Source: Mesobacterium_A hydrothermale
Lineage (GTDB): Bacteria; Pseudomonadota; Alphaproteobacteria; Rhodobacterales; Rhodobacteraceae
Assembly (NCBI RefSeq): GCF_035818635.1
Contig: NZ_JAYLLH010000013.1
Location: 47,508 to 111,507, forward strand
Direction of reading: 5' to 3'
Length of the DNA: 64,000 bases
Shown: in pieces, positions 52,064 through 61,488 of the stretch
Layout of the letters: each line of letters starts with the position of its first letter
How positions within the stretch are numbered: the stretch's first letter is position 1
The notes under the pieces: model-generated
Database searches by the model: none
Told to the model about the DNA's origin: nothing
The model's input: the letters and a program-made list of their open reading frames with translations, nothing else
Made by a program: the position numbers and the translations under genes

Positions 52064-53146
52064 ATGCTCAAAGGCATCCGCATCATCGAGATCGAGGCCC
52101 TTGGCCCCGCGCCGTTCGCCGGCATGCTTCTGGCCGACCTGGGGGCCGAAGTGGTGGTGATCCACCGCAAATCCGGGGCCGACACGCCCGGGAAAGAGGA
52201 CAACAACCTGCTCGATCGTGGCAAACGCTCGATCGCGCTGGACCTCAAGGCCCCCGACGATCGCGAAATCGCCCGCGCCCTGATCAAGACCGCCGACGGT
52301 CTGACCGAAGGCATGCGCCCCGGCGTGATGGAACGGCTGGGGCTTGGCCCGGAAGAGGCGCTGACGCTGAACCCACGGTTGGTCTATGGCCGGATGACCG
52401 GCTGGGGCCAGACCGGTCCGCGGGCGCGTCAGGCCGGGCATGACCTGAATTACCTTGGTCTCTCGGGGGCGCTGTTCTATGGCGGCCTGCCCGGAGCCGT
52501 GCCGGGGGTGCCGCCGACCCTGCTGGGCGATATCGGCGGCGGGGCGATGTATCTTGCGGTCGGGATGCTGGCGGGCATCCTGAACGCCCGCAGCACCGGG
52601 CGCGGCACGGTGGTCGATGCCGCCATCGTCGACGGGGCCAGCCACATGATGGCGCTGCTTTTGTCGATGGGCGCACAATTTTCCACGCAGGCGCGTGGCC
52701 GATCGCTGCTCGATGGTCCGCACTGGAGCCGCTGCTATACCTGTGCCTGTGGTGGCAACATCTCTGTCCAGTGCCTGGAACCCAAGTTCTACGCGCTGTT
52801 CCTCGACAAGATGGGCCTGTCCAACGATCCGGATTTCGCCCGCCAGTTCGACCAGGCACTTTGGCCAGAGCTGACCGCGCGGCTGACCCGGATTTTCGCT
52901 GAAAAGTCGCGCGCCCATTGGGATGATCTGTTCGAGGGCAGCGATGCCTGCGTCGGACCGGTGCTGTCCCCGTCAGAGGCGCAAGGCGATCCGCATGTCG
53001 CGGCCCGGGGCATCTGGCAGGCAGGTCAACCCGCTGCCGCACCGCGTTTTGGCCACGACGCGCCGCCCGCGCCACCGCCCAGCCCGATGCGCGGGCAGGA
53101 CAGCGCGGCAATCCTGCAAGAGCTGAAGACAAAGGGGCTGATATGA
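52064..53146 (+). CDS. CaiB/BaiF family CoA-transferase, alpha-methylacyl-CoA racemase type
   Basis: 360 residues. The class III CoA-transferase fold is shown by PAPFAGMLLADLGAEVVVIH and LNPRLVYGRMTGWGQTGPRA. The AMACR active-site pair appears as His in AGHDLNYLGLSG and Asp in LLGDIGGGAMYLAVGML. It would epimerise 2-methylacyl-CoA so that (S)-isomers can enter beta-oxidation. A strong GGAGGACA lies 5 bases before the ATG. The nitroreductase start overlaps its stop (ATGA). Confidence 0.88.
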   Translation: MLKGIRIIEIEALGPAPFAGMLLADLGAEVVVIHRKSGADTPGKEDNNLLDRGKRSIALDLKAPDDREIARALIKTADGLTEGMRPGVMERLGLGPEEALTLNPRLVYGRMTGWGQTGPRARQAGHDLNYLGLSGALFYGGLPGAVPGVPPTLLGDIGGGAMYLAVGMLAGILNARSTGRGTVVDAAIVDGASHMMALLLSMGAQFSTQARGRSLLDGPHWSRCYTCACGGNISVQCLEPKFYALFLDKMGLSNDPDFARQFDQALWPELTARLTRIFAEKSRAHWDDLFEGSDACVGPVLSPSEAQGDPHVAARGIWQAGQPAAAPRFGHDAPPAPPPSPMRGQDSAAILQELKTKGLI

Positions 53147-53811
53147 CGGATTTCGACACGCTGACCGCCATCCTGACGCGCCGTGCATCGTGCCGGGGGT
53201 TCCGCCCCGATCCCGTTCCGCAGGCCGAAATCGCGGCGGTGCTTTCCAGTGCACAGCACGTCCCGAGTTGGTGCAATTCCCAGCCCTGGCAGGTCATCGC
53301 TTGCGGGGCCGAGCAAACCGACCGGTTGCGCAGCGCGTTTTACGATCATGCGTCGAAGGCGGCGCATGCCAGCGACATTCCTTTCCCTTCAGGCTATGAC
53401 GGGGCCTGCCGCGACCGGCGGCGGGACTGCGGCTGGCAATTGTACGAGGCGGTGGGCGTCACCAAGGGTGACCGCGAGGGTTCCGCCCGGCAGATGATGG
53501 AGAACTTCCGTTTCTTCGGCGCGCCGAATTTCCTGCTGATCACCACGCCGAAGATCCTTGGCCCCTATGGCGTCCTTGACTGCGGGGCCTTCGTCACCGC
53601 CGTTCTGCTGGGGCTGGAGGCACGGGGGCTGGCTGGAATTGCCATGGCTTCGGTCGCGGGGTTTTCGCCCTTCCTGCGGGATTGGTTCGGCATTGCCGAA
53701 GATCGCGATATCCTGTGCGGGATCGCGCTGGGTTACCGTGACGAAGATCACCCCGCCAACGGTTTCCGCACCACGCGCGCGGGTCTGTCCGACGTGGTCG
53801 ACTGGCGCTGA
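53143..53811 (+). CDS. nitroreductase family protein
   Basis: 222 residues, FMN-dependent NAD(P)H oxidoreductase fold. FMN-contact segments: RRASCRGFRPDPVP near residue 14, HVPSWCNSQPWQVI near 40, and GLEARGLAGIAMASVAGF near 155. The physiological substrate is unknown. It is coupled to the AMACR-type gene by an ATGA overlap, so a linked role in acyl-CoA or aromatic metabolism is possible but not shown. Confidence 0.87.
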   Translation: MTDFDTLTAILTRRASCRGFRPDPVPQAEIAAVLSSAQHVPSWCNSQPWQVIACGAEQTDRLRSAFYDHASKAAHASDIPFPSGYDGACRDRRRDCGWQLYEAVGVTKGDREGSARQMMENFRFFGAPNFLLITTPKILGPYGVLDCGAFVTAVLLGLEARGLAGIAMASVAGFSPFLRDWFGIAEDRDILCGIALGYRDEDHPANGFRTTRAGLSDVVDWR

Positions 53812-53814
53812 GCG

Positions 53815-54882
53815 TCAGCCGAACCGCGCAGGCGACAGCGCCGCGACGGTGGCCGCGTCCAGATCGTGATCGGTGCCACAAAGCTGCGCCGCCAGAAGCT
53901 GTGCCGCCGCACAGCAGGTCTGGAACCCATAGCCGCCTTGCCCCGCCAGCCAGACGAACCCGGGCCGCCGCGCGTCACGCCCGACAACCAGCGCCCGGTC
54001 CGGGGCAAAACTGCGCAGCCCGGCCCAGTTGGCGATCATCCGGGTGACGGGTTCGGTCACCATTTCCTCGTAGCGCGCCAGCCCTTCGGCAAGGATCATG
54101 TCATCGGCCCAGGCATCCTGCGGCGGCACCGGGTCTTCGTCGGCGGGCGACACCAGCAGCGCACCGGCGTCGGGCTTGGCGTACCAGGCGTCGTCGACCC
54201 CGTCCATGAAGGGCCAGCGGCTGGCGTCGATCCCGTCGGCCAGTGCGATCCGCGCCATCGACCGGCGAAAGGGCTGGATGCCCAGCGGCTGGACGCCCGC
54301 CAGTTCCGCCACCGGGTCGGCCCAGGCCCCTGCCGCGTTCACCAGCGTGTCGGCGGACCAGTCACGATCCCCGGCGCGAATGTGCCAGCGCCCGTCCTGG
54401 CTGATCCGGTCCACCCGCGCGCCGGTCACGATCTGCGCCCCGTGGGCCAGCGCCTGTTTTCGGAACGCCTGCAACAACAGGTCTGTATCAAGGTCATAGA
54501 TATTGGGCCGCGTCGCCGCCAGCGCGCAAGTGGCGGGGTTCAGGATCGGCACCATCTCGTGCGCTTCGGAGACCGCGATCTGGTCCAGGTCGAAATCGGC
54601 GACATTGGCGGCAAAGCGCTCTGCCTCATCCGCCTTGCCCAGCAGCAGCATCCCCTTTTGTTTCAGCACCCCGTGGGAATGCAGGCAGGGCAGGCTGGCA
54701 CGGTTCAGCGCGCGGATCGTGGCATTGCCGTAATGTTCCAGGAACGCCGCCGCTGACCGGCCCGAGGCGTGGTAGCCAAGGCTGGTCTCGGCCTCCAGCA
54801 CCGTGACAGGTGCATGGGGGGCAAGGAACGCCGCGGCAGAGATCCCGGCGATCCCGCCGCCGATAATAACGATGTCTGTCAC
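53815..54882 (-). CDS. FAD-dependent DAO-family oxidoreductase
   Basis: 355 residues. FAD-binding Rossmann motif DIVIIGGGIAGISAAAFLA at the start, then LEAETSLGYHASGRSAA, TLVNAAGAWAD near residue 185 and the C-terminal WLAGQGGYGFQTC. The pattern resembles D-arginine dehydrogenase-like and glycine/D-amino-acid oxidases; no substrate can be assigned. The ATG overlaps the stop of the aldo/keto reductase gene (ATGA), so the two form a minus-strand operon. Confidence 0.85.
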   Translation of the reverse strand: MTDIVIIGGGIAGISAAAFLAPHAPVTVLEAETSLGYHASGRSAAAFLEHYGNATIRALNRASLPCLHSHGVLKQKGMLLLGKADEAERFAANVADFDLDQIAVSEAHEMVPILNPATCALAATRPNIYDLDTDLLLQAFRKQALAHGAQIVTGARVDRISQDGRWHIRAGDRDWSADTLVNAAGAWADPVAELAGVQPLGIQPFRRSMARIALADGIDASRWPFMDGVDDAWYAKPDAGALLVSPADEDPVPPQDAWADDMILAEGLARYEEMVTEPVTRMIANWAGLRSFAPDRALVVGRDARRPGFVWLAGQGGYGFQTCCAAAQLLAAQLCGTDHDLDAATVAALSPARFG

Positions 54883-55811
54883 GCCTCCTCCAGCCGGTCG
54901 GTGGCGGGGGGCGGGGTTGGCGTCAGGGCCGACAGCCGGGCGTAAAGCCCGTCATCCATGGCAAGGGTCATCCCCGCCAGCGACGGTTGCAATTGTTCCA
55001 CGGACCGTGCCGACAGGATCGGGTTCGGCCCGGCGGGGTGGCGCGCGACCCAGGCCACGGCCAGCGTTGCGGGGTGGGTGCCCAGTTCGGCGGCAATGGC
55101 TGAAAGCTCTGCCGCGGCATCGTGCATCGCGGCCGGGGCATAGCGCGCGGCGTACATCGCGCTGTCCTTTAACCGGCCGTCGGCCCCGTCGGCGTATTTG
55201 CCGGTCAGCAACCCGCCCCCCAGCGGCGAATAGGTGGCGGCGACGATCCCTTCGGCGGCACACATCGGCAGGAGTTCAACCTCTGCCTGCCGTTTGACAA
55301 GGTTATACATCGGCTGGATCACGTCGATCCGCGTGCCCAGTTTCGCCGCCACCGCCTGCGCCTTCATCACCTGCCACGCGGCATAGTTCGACACCCCGAT
55401 ATGCCGGATCAGTCCCTGCTGTTGCAGCTCTGCCAGCGCGCCAAAGGTTTCGTCCAGCGGCACGTCATCGGTCCAGCGGTGCATGTACAGCAGATCGACG
55501 GTATCAAGCCCCAGCCGCTTGCGGCTTTCGTCGAACGACGCCCGGATGTTCGCGGCCGATCCGCCCCCGGCATAGTTCACCTTGGTCGCGATATAGACCT
55601 TGTCGCGTTCGGCCCGGGCGCAATCGCCCAGCAAGGTCTCGGACCTGCCTTCGGTATAGGCATAGGCGCTGTCGAAATGGGTGATCCCCGCCGCGCGGCA
55701 GGCATCGTAAAGCGCTTGGCTCGCCGCCGCATCGGCTGTGCCGCCGAACTGCATGGTGCCAAAGGCAAAGGGCGTGACGGGGGTGCCGTCGGAAAGGGTC
55801 AGCTGTTTCAT
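54879..55811 (-). CDS. aldo/keto reductase
   Basis: 310 residues, NADPH-dependent TIM-barrel reductase. The catalytic tetrad is visible as Asp in HFDSAYAY, Tyr in the same segment, Lys in IATKVNY and His in LLYMHRWTDD. SRKRLGLDTVDLLYMH and RHIGVSNYAAWQV follow the family pattern. The substrate is unknown. First gene of a two-gene operon with the DAO oxidoreductase. Confidence 0.9.
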   Translation of the reverse strand: MKQLTLSDGTPVTPFAFGTMQFGGTADAAASQALYDACRAAGITHFDSAYAYTEGRSETLLGDCARAERDKVYIATKVNYAGGGSAANIRASFDESRKRLGLDTVDLLYMHRWTDDVPLDETFGALAELQQQGLIRHIGVSNYAAWQVMKAQAVAAKLGTRIDVIQPMYNLVKRQAEVELLPMCAAEGIVAATYSPLGGGLLTGKYADGADGRLKDSAMYAARYAPAAMHDAAAELSAIAAELGTHPATLAVAWVARHPAGPNPILSARSVEQLQPSLAGMTLAMDDGLYARLSALTPTPPPATDRLEEA

Positions 55812-55926
55812 GGCCTATTGGTGCCACCGGATCGCGGCGCTGGGAAGGGCAGAGTAGGCAAATCCGGTATTTGTGACGCTGTGCCGGCCATGTACCCTGT
55901 CGCGCGAACCTGCCCGGAGGTGCGCC

Positions 55927-57609
55927 ATGCGCGGTCTGATCGTTCTTTGCCTGATGTTGTTTCCCGTGCTCGCCAATGCCGGACGGCAGGCGATGGTCAT
56001 CGGCAACGCGGCCTATGACGTTCTGGAAAACCTGCCCAACGCGCTGGGCGACGCACGGGCCTATCGCGACGGGTTCGGGCGCCTGGGCTATGACGTGACC
56101 TATCACGAGAACCTGTCGCTGGACGCGATGCTGCTGGCGATCGAGGCGTTTACCGCCGGTCTGGGGCCGGGCGATGACGTGGTGTTCGTCTATTCCGGCC
56201 ACGGCTGGTCTGACGGGCGGACGAATTTCCTGATCCCGACCGACGCCCCGCGCGACGGCAGCGAACGGCAGCTGGCGCGCGCGTCCATCGCGCTGAAGAA
56301 CGGCGTGGACGGCGTTCTGGACGATATCGACCGGGCGACCGCGGGTCTTGCGGTGCTGATCATCGACGCCTGCCGTAACAATCCCTTCCGCGCCAATGGC
56401 CGGTCGGTGGGGCTGTCGCGCGGGCTTTCCGCGCTGCCCGGAACGGACGAATCCTTCATCATCTATTCCGCCGATAACGGACAGGTGGCGCTGGACCGCC
56501 TGCCGCAGGATCCCGAAAGCCAGACCATGTCGGTGTTCACCCGTCACTTCCTGCCGCTGCTGGAACAGGGCCGCTATCTCGAAGACGCGATCACCGAGGC
56601 TCAGGTGCAGACCGCCGCCCTGGCCCGCACCTATAACGACCATGTCCAGCGCCCGGCCTATTCCGACCAGACGCTGGGCTATACCTGCCTGAGCGAAACC
56701 TGTTCCCCGCGTCGGGGGATCGAGGTACGCAGCCAGTGCGACCAGCTTTATGACGAAGCTAAGGCCGCGGGTCAGTGCTTTTCCTACCAAGCCTATGTCG
56801 ACACGTGTGGCGATCACGTCTTTGCCCCGATGGCGCGGGCATTTCTGGCCGGCCAGTGCCAGCCCACCAAAGCAACGGCGGTTCCGGAGCCCAACACCGC
56901 TGCCGCGCCCGATACACCCGAACCCGCCATCGCGACCGAAGACATCCCGGTTTTCGCGCCCCCGGCGCCCGTGCCTGCGCCTGCACCTGCGCAAAAGACA
57001 GAGATGCGCAAATGCACGTCCGCCCCGACCGACGAACAGGGGTTGGAAGACTGTCTTGCCGCGCTCAATTCCCGGTCTTGGGAACGCGATGACAGGGTGC
57101 GCTTTACCTCGGCCGTTGGCGGTTTGTATTATACGTTGGGGCAGCTTGACCGGGCAGCTGGTTACTATCGCCGGGCCTGGTTTCTGTCGCCGGACGACAC
57201 GGTTTTTCTTGGCAGCCTCGCGGCGATCTATGCCAAACAGGGCGATACCCAGAACATGCGGAAATTCATCGACGAAACCGCGCAACGGGTCTTCGACACC
57301 GGGGCCTTTCGAGCCGATGTGGCCTATCTCGAAGGGGTTGCGGCACGCGCCAATGGCAAAGGCGCTTCGCAACAACGCAAGGCGCTTGATACCTACTGGG
57401 ATCTGTTGCGCGACATGGAAAAACGCCGCTGGCAGCGCGACCTGAAAGATGCCGGGTTCTATACAGGCGACGTCGATGCGAAATCCGGCCCTGCGATGCG
57501 CCGGGCCTTTGACGCCTGCATCAAGGTCGACAAATGCCGTGCGCCGATCAACTGGCTGGAAGTGCGCTGGCTGTCTGTGCCCGAAACCGAGTTTCCCGTT
57601 CGGGACTGA
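55927..57609 (+). CDS. secreted caspase-family (C14) protein with peptidoglycan-binding-like C-terminus
   Basis: 560 residues. Signal peptide MRGLIVLCLMLFPVLANA, so it works outside the cytoplasm. The caspase-like domain (about 20-250) has the catalytic pair: His92 in YSGHGWSDG and Cys149 in LIIDACRNNPF, the prokaryotic metacaspase pattern. Residues about 320-355 are a Pro/Ala linker. Then come TPR-like helices (GGLYYTLGQLDRAAGYYRRA, FLGSLAAIYAKQGD) and near residue 515 LKDAGFYTGDVDAKSGPAMR, which resembles a peptidoglycan-binding type 1 repeat. Extra cysteines in the middle (CLSETC, CDQL, CFSYQAYVDTC) may form disulfides. It is followed by fadH after 85 bases and has no obvious partner gene; it may be autonomous. 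Confidence 0.85.
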   Translation: MRGLIVLCLMLFPVLANAGRQAMVIGNAAYDVLENLPNALGDARAYRDGFGRLGYDVTYHENLSLDAMLLAIEAFTAGLGPGDDVVFVYSGHGWSDGRTNFLIPTDAPRDGSERQLARASIALKNGVDGVLDDIDRATAGLAVLIIDACRNNPFRANGRSVGLSRGLSALPGTDESFIIYSADNGQVALDRLPQDPESQTMSVFTRHFLPLLEQGRYLEDAITEAQVQTAALARTYNDHVQRPAYSDQTLGYTCLSETCSPRRGIEVRSQCDQLYDEAKAAGQCFSYQAYVDTCGDHVFAPMARAFLAGQCQPTKATAVPEPNTAAAPDTPEPAIATEDIPVFAPPAPVPAPAPAQKTEMRKCTSAPTDEQGLEDCLAALNSRSWERDDRVRFTSAVGGLYYTLGQLDRAAGYYRRAWFLSPDDTVFLGSLAAIYAKQGDTQNMRKFIDETAQRVFDTGAFRADVAYLEGVAARANGKGASQQRKALDTYWDLLRDMEKRRWQRDLKDAGFYTGDVDAKSGPAMRRAFDACIKVDKCRAPINWLEVRWLSVPETEFPVRD

Positions 57610-57694
57610 TGCCATGCGCAGAACCTGACCCCACGTTTCGCGTGACAAGCAGGGCCTGACCGGGTGATCTGACCGGCAATCAGGGAGGCCCGCC

Positions 57695-59722
57695 ATGTCA
57701 GACTATCCGCATCTTCTTGCCCCGCTCGACCTTGGGTTCACCACGCTGAAGAACCGCGTGCTGATGGGGTCGATGCACACCAACCTTGAAGAAACCAAGG
57801 ACTGGAACCGGGTCGCGGAATTCTATGCCACCCGGGCGCTGGGTGGTGTCGGGCTGATGGTGACGGGCGGCATGGCGCCCAACCGCGAAGGCGGGGTGTT
57901 TCCCGGGGCGGCAGGGCTGTTCACCGATCAGGACATTGCCAACCAAAGGATCGTCACCGACCGGGTGCATGACGCGGGCGGCAAGATCGCGATGCAGATC
58001 CTGCATGCAGGGCGCTATGCCTATGGTCCGGATTGCGTTTCGGCCAGCGCGATCAAATCGCCGATCTCGCCCTTTGTGCCGAAGGAACTGGACGAAGACG
58101 GGATCGAGAAACAGATCGCCGATATCGCCACCGCCGCTGCCCGTGCGCAAGAGGCAGGGTATGACGGGGTCGAGGTGATGGGATCCGAAGGGTATTTCAT
58201 CAACCAGTTCCTGGTCACCCATACCAACAAACGTACGGATCGCTGGGGCGGGTCGTACGCAAACCGGATGCGGCTGGCGATCGAGGTGGTCAAGCGCGTG
58301 CGCGCCGCTGTCGGGCCGAATTTCATCGTGATCTATCGCTTGTCGATGATCGACCTGGTGCCGAACGGGTCCACCCACGACGAGGTGGTGCAACTGGCGC
58401 AGGAAATCGAAAAGGCGGGGGCCACGATTCTGAACACCGGTATCGGCTGGCACGAGGCGCGGATCCCGACGATTGCCACCTCTGTGCCGCGCGCGGCCTT
58501 TGCCTGGGTCACGCAGAAGCTGATGGGCAAAGTCGGCATTCCGGTCATCACCTCGAACCGGATCAACACGCCCGAGGTGGCAGAGCAGGTTCTGGCAGAC
58601 GGCTGCGCCGATATGGTCAGCATGGCACGGCCGTTCCTGGCCGACCCGGACTTCGTCGCCAAGGCCGCGGCCGGCGAGGCGCAGCTGATCGCGCCCTGCA
58701 TCGCCTGCAACCAGGCCTGCCTGGATCATACCTTCAGCGGCAAGATCTCGTCCTGCCTGGTGAACCCGAAGGCGTGCTTTGAAACCGAACTGGTGGTCGC
58801 ACCGACCGATGCCCCCAAATCCGTCGCGGTTGTGGGGGCGGGCCCCGCGGGTCTGTCCGTGGCCATCGCCGCGGCAGAGCGCGGGCACAAGGTCACGCTG
58901 TTTGATCGGGCCGACAAGATCGGTGGGCAATTGAACATGGCCAAGCAGGTCCCGGGCAAGGAAGAGTTCATTGGTCTTGTCGACTGGTTCGCCGCCATGC
59001 TGTCCGAGACCGGTGTGAGCCTGAAACTGGGGCAAGAGGTTGGGCCTGACGATCTGGACGGGTTTGATGAGGTGGTGATCGCGACCGGCGTCATTCCGCG
59101 CGATCCGCAGATCCCCGGGCAGGACGGCCCCAATGTCCTGAGCTATATCGACGTGCTGCGTGACAAGGCGCCGGTGGGTGATCGAGTCGCTGTGATCGGT
59201 GCGGGCGGGATCGGCTTTGACGTGTCGGAATACCTTGTGCACGATGGCGACAGTCCGACGGAAAACCTGCCCGACTGGATGCGCGAATGGGGGGTCGCCG
59301 ACCCGGCCGAGCATCGCAGCGGTCTGGTCCCTGAAGGCCCGCAACCCGGTGCGCCCGCGCGGCAGGTCACGCTGTTGCAGCGCAAGGCGGAGAAGCCAGG
59401 CAAGCGACTGGGCAAGACAACCGGCTGGATCCACCGCATGGCGTTGCAGATGAAGAATGTGCAGATGAAGGGCGGGGTGAATTACGAACGGATCGACGCC
59501 GACGGTCTGCACGTCAGCTATGGCGAGGCCCGCGAACGCCCGGAATTGATTCCCTGCGATACGGTGGTTCTGTGCGCCGGTCAGTTGAGCGAGCGCAGCC
59601 TTGCCGACGCCCTGGCGGCCAAAGGGATCACCGCGCATGTGATCGGTGGAGCGGACGTGGCCGCCGAACTGGACGCCAAGCGGGCAATCAACCAGGGCAC
59701 ACGGCTGGGGGCCGCCTTGTAA
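57695..59722 (+). CDS. fadH: 2,4-dienoyl-CoA reductase type NADH:flavin oxidoreductase
   Basis: 675 residues, about the length of E. coli FadH (672). The N-terminal FMN TIM-barrel (residues 1-340) has HAGRYAYGPD and the active-site region GVEVMGSEGYFINQFL. The 4Fe-4S site follows with cysteines in CIACNQACLD and SSCLVNP. The C-terminal FAD/NAD domain has VAVVGAGPAGLSVAIAA and a second dinucleotide motif VAVIGAGGIGFDV. It reduces conjugated dienoyl-CoA in beta-oxidation of unsaturated fatty acids. Confidence 0.93.
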   Translation: MSDYPHLLAPLDLGFTTLKNRVLMGSMHTNLEETKDWNRVAEFYATRALGGVGLMVTGGMAPNREGGVFPGAAGLFTDQDIANQRIVTDRVHDAGGKIAMQILHAGRYAYGPDCVSASAIKSPISPFVPKELDEDGIEKQIADIATAAARAQEAGYDGVEVMGSEGYFINQFLVTHTNKRTDRWGGSYANRMRLAIEVVKRVRAAVGPNFIVIYRLSMIDLVPNGSTHDEVVQLAQEIEKAGATILNTGIGWHEARIPTIATSVPRAAFAWVTQKLMGKVGIPVITSNRINTPEVAEQVLADGCADMVSMARPFLADPDFVAKAAAGEAQLIAPCIACNQACLDHTFSGKISSCLVNPKACFETELVVAPTDAPKSVAVVGAGPAGLSVAIAAAERGHKVTLFDRADKIGGQLNMAKQVPGKEEFIGLVDWFAAMLSETGVSLKLGQEVGPDDLDGFDEVVIATGVIPRDPQIPGQDGPNVLSYIDVLRDKAPVGDRVAVIGAGGIGFDVSEYLVHDGDSPTENLPDWMREWGVADPAEHRSGLVPEGPQPGAPARQVTLLQRKAEKPGKRLGKTTGWIHRMALQMKNVQMKGGVNYERIDADGLHVSYGEARERPELIPCDTVVLCAGQLSERSLADALAAKGITAHVIGGADVAAELDAKRAINQGTRLGAAL

Positions 59723-59734
59723 AGCGATTGTGAA

Positions 59735-59763
59735 ACCCGCGCGTCCATCGGGGTTGCGCGGGT
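59735..59763 (+). terminator. weak terminator-like hairpin after fadH
   Basis: ACCCGCGCG and (T)GCGCGGGT pair around about 12 bases, 13 bases beyond the stop, but the following CTGTTCCC is a poor T-run, so its strength is doubtful. Confidence 0.4.
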
Positions 59764-59771
59764 CTGTTCCC

Positions 59772-59800
59772 TTGACAGCCGGATTTAGCGCCCGCATGAA
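59772..59800 (+). promoter_or_regulatory. lepB promoter
   Basis: A perfect -35 TTGACA (59772-59777), 17-base spacer and CATGAA (59795-59800), 32 bases before the lepB ATG. It would drive lepB and the coupled rnc. Confidence 0.6.
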
Positions 59801-59831
59801 GCGCCAGACTTGTGTGGCTAGGGACAGAGTG

Positions 59832-60668
59832 ATGGCATCCGAAACCAAGAAGAGCGGCGGCGTTCTGGAAACGATCAAGACGGTGGTTTACGCGCTGCTG
59901 ATCGCCGGTGTGTTCCGCACCCTGTTCTTTCAGCCCTTCTGGATCCCGTCCGGGTCGATGAAAGACACGCTGCTGATCGGCGATTTCCTGTTCGTCAACA
60001 AGATGAGCTATGGCTATTCCTATGCCTCTTGCCCGTCGATCTACATCCCGCGCTTCGGCATCGACATCAGCGCCGATGACATCTGCGGCTTTCTGGACGG
60101 TGACAATACCCGCATCCTGGGCGGGCAACCTGAACGCGGCGACGTGGTGGTGTTCCGTCACCCGACTACCGGCCGCGATTTCATCAAGCGCGTGATTGGC
60201 CTGCCGGGCGATACGGTGCAGATGAAAAACGGCTTGCTCTACATCAACGATGTTGCGGTCAAGGTCGAGCCCAACGGCACGTTCGAGGAAATCTATGAGG
60301 CGCAGGGGCCCCAGCGCCTTACCCCGAAATGCGAAAATGGCCCGGTCGGCGAAGGCGCGCTGTGCACCAAGAGCCGGTTCACCGAAACCCTGCCCAACGG
60401 CGTGTCGCACGACATCCTGAACATCGGCACGACCTGGACCGACAACACCCGCGTCGAAACCGTGCCCGAAGGCTATTACTTCATGGTGGGCGACAACCGC
60501 GACAATTCCTCTGACAGCCGCGTGGCGCAGCGAGTCGGGGGCGTCGGGTTCGTGCCCTACGAAAATATCGTCGGCCGCGCCGACAGGATCATGTTCTCGT
60601 CCGCCGGGCGGTCCATGTTGTTCTTCTGGACCTGGCGCAGCGACCGTTTCTTCAAGGCGATCGAGTGA
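59832..60668 (+). CDS. lepB: signal peptidase I
   Basis: 278 residues, membrane-anchored by one N-terminal helix (IKTVVYALLIAGVFRTLFF). The catalytic Ser42 is in WIPSGSMKDTLL and the general-base Lys in FIKRVIGLPGD; box E is MVGDNRDNSSDSR. It cleaves Sec and Tat signal peptides in the periplasm. ATG 59832 begins MASETKKSGG. Its stop overlaps the GTG start of rnc by four bases (GTGA). Confidence 0.95.
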   Translation: MASETKKSGGVLETIKTVVYALLIAGVFRTLFFQPFWIPSGSMKDTLLIGDFLFVNKMSYGYSYASCPSIYIPRFGIDISADDICGFLDGDNTRILGGQPERGDVVVFRHPTTGRDFIKRVIGLPGDTVQMKNGLLYINDVAVKVEPNGTFEEIYEAQGPQRLTPKCENGPVGEGALCTKSRFTETLPNGVSHDILNIGTTWTDNTRVETVPEGYYFMVGDNRDNSSDSRVAQRVGGVGFVPYENIVGRADRIMFSSAGRSMLFFWTWRSDRFFKAIE

Positions 60669-61357
60669 AGCTGTCCAAGGAATTGATCGATTTGCAGCAC
60701 CGGCTCGGGCATCAGTTTGCTAGGCCGGTCTTGCTGCTTCAGGCGGTGACACATTCGTCGATGTCCTCGCCCGGGCGCGAGGACAACCAGCGGCTTGAAT
60801 TTCTGGGCGACCGGGTTTTGGGGCTGGTTATGGCAGAGGCGCTACTGGCCGAGGACGCAAAAGCCACAGAAGGCCAACTTGCGCCGCGCTTCAACGCGCT
60901 GGTGCGCAAGGAAATGTGCGCAGAGATCGCACGGCAGGCCGATATCGGCGCCGCGCTGAAACTGGGGAGGTCAGAAATGCTGTCTGGCGGTCGGCGAAAG
61001 ACCGCGCTGCTGGGGGACGCGATGGAGGCTGTGATTGCCGCTGTCTATCTGGATGCCGGGTTTGACACCGCACGCGACCTGATCCTGCGGCTGTGGGGCA
61101 ACCGCATCCGCAACGTCAAGGAAGATGCGCGCGATGCCAAGACCAGCCTTCAGGAATGGGCGCAGGCGCGCGGCATGAAGCCACCCAGCTATGAACAGCG
61201 CGCCCGGTCCGGACCGGATCATGCACCGGTGTTCACCATTGCTGCCGTTCTGGAAAACGGGGCAGAGGCAGAGGCAACCGCCGGATCCAAGCGGATCGCC
61301 GAACAGGCGGCTGCCAAGGCACTGCTGGAGCACCTTGAACAGGGCGGAACCGACTGA
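60665..61357 (+). CDS. rnc: ribonuclease III
   Basis: 230 residues. The endonuclease domain has the signature NQRLEFLGDRVLGLVMAEAL and the second acidic site LGDAMEAVIAAVYLDAG. The C-terminal dsRNA-binding domain runs from about 155 (DAKTSLQEWAQARG) to the end with EQAAAKALLEHL. It cuts rRNA precursors and structured mRNAs. It starts with GTG coupled to lepB. The usual rnc-era adjacency is broken here by a transporter gene. Confidence 0.96.
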   Translation: MKLSKELIDLQHRLGHQFARPVLLLQAVTHSSMSSPGREDNQRLEFLGDRVLGLVMAEALLAEDAKATEGQLAPRFNALVRKEMCAEIARQADIGAALKLGRSEMLSGGRRKTALLGDAMEAVIAAVYLDAGFDTARDLILRLWGNRIRNVKEDARDAKTSLQEWAQARGMKPPSYEQRARSGPDHAPVFTIAAVLENGAEAEATAGSKRIAEQAAAKALLEHLEQGGTD

Positions 61358-61488
61358 CGCCGCGCCGGGCTGGTCAGTCCCTGCATTTGCCACTAGGGAA
61401 CTTGGGGTCGCGCATCGATGTTCTGGACACCTGCCTTGGCCCAACCTGTCTTTTCCCCTGATCTTCCTGAAACGCCGCGGGACGCGGC

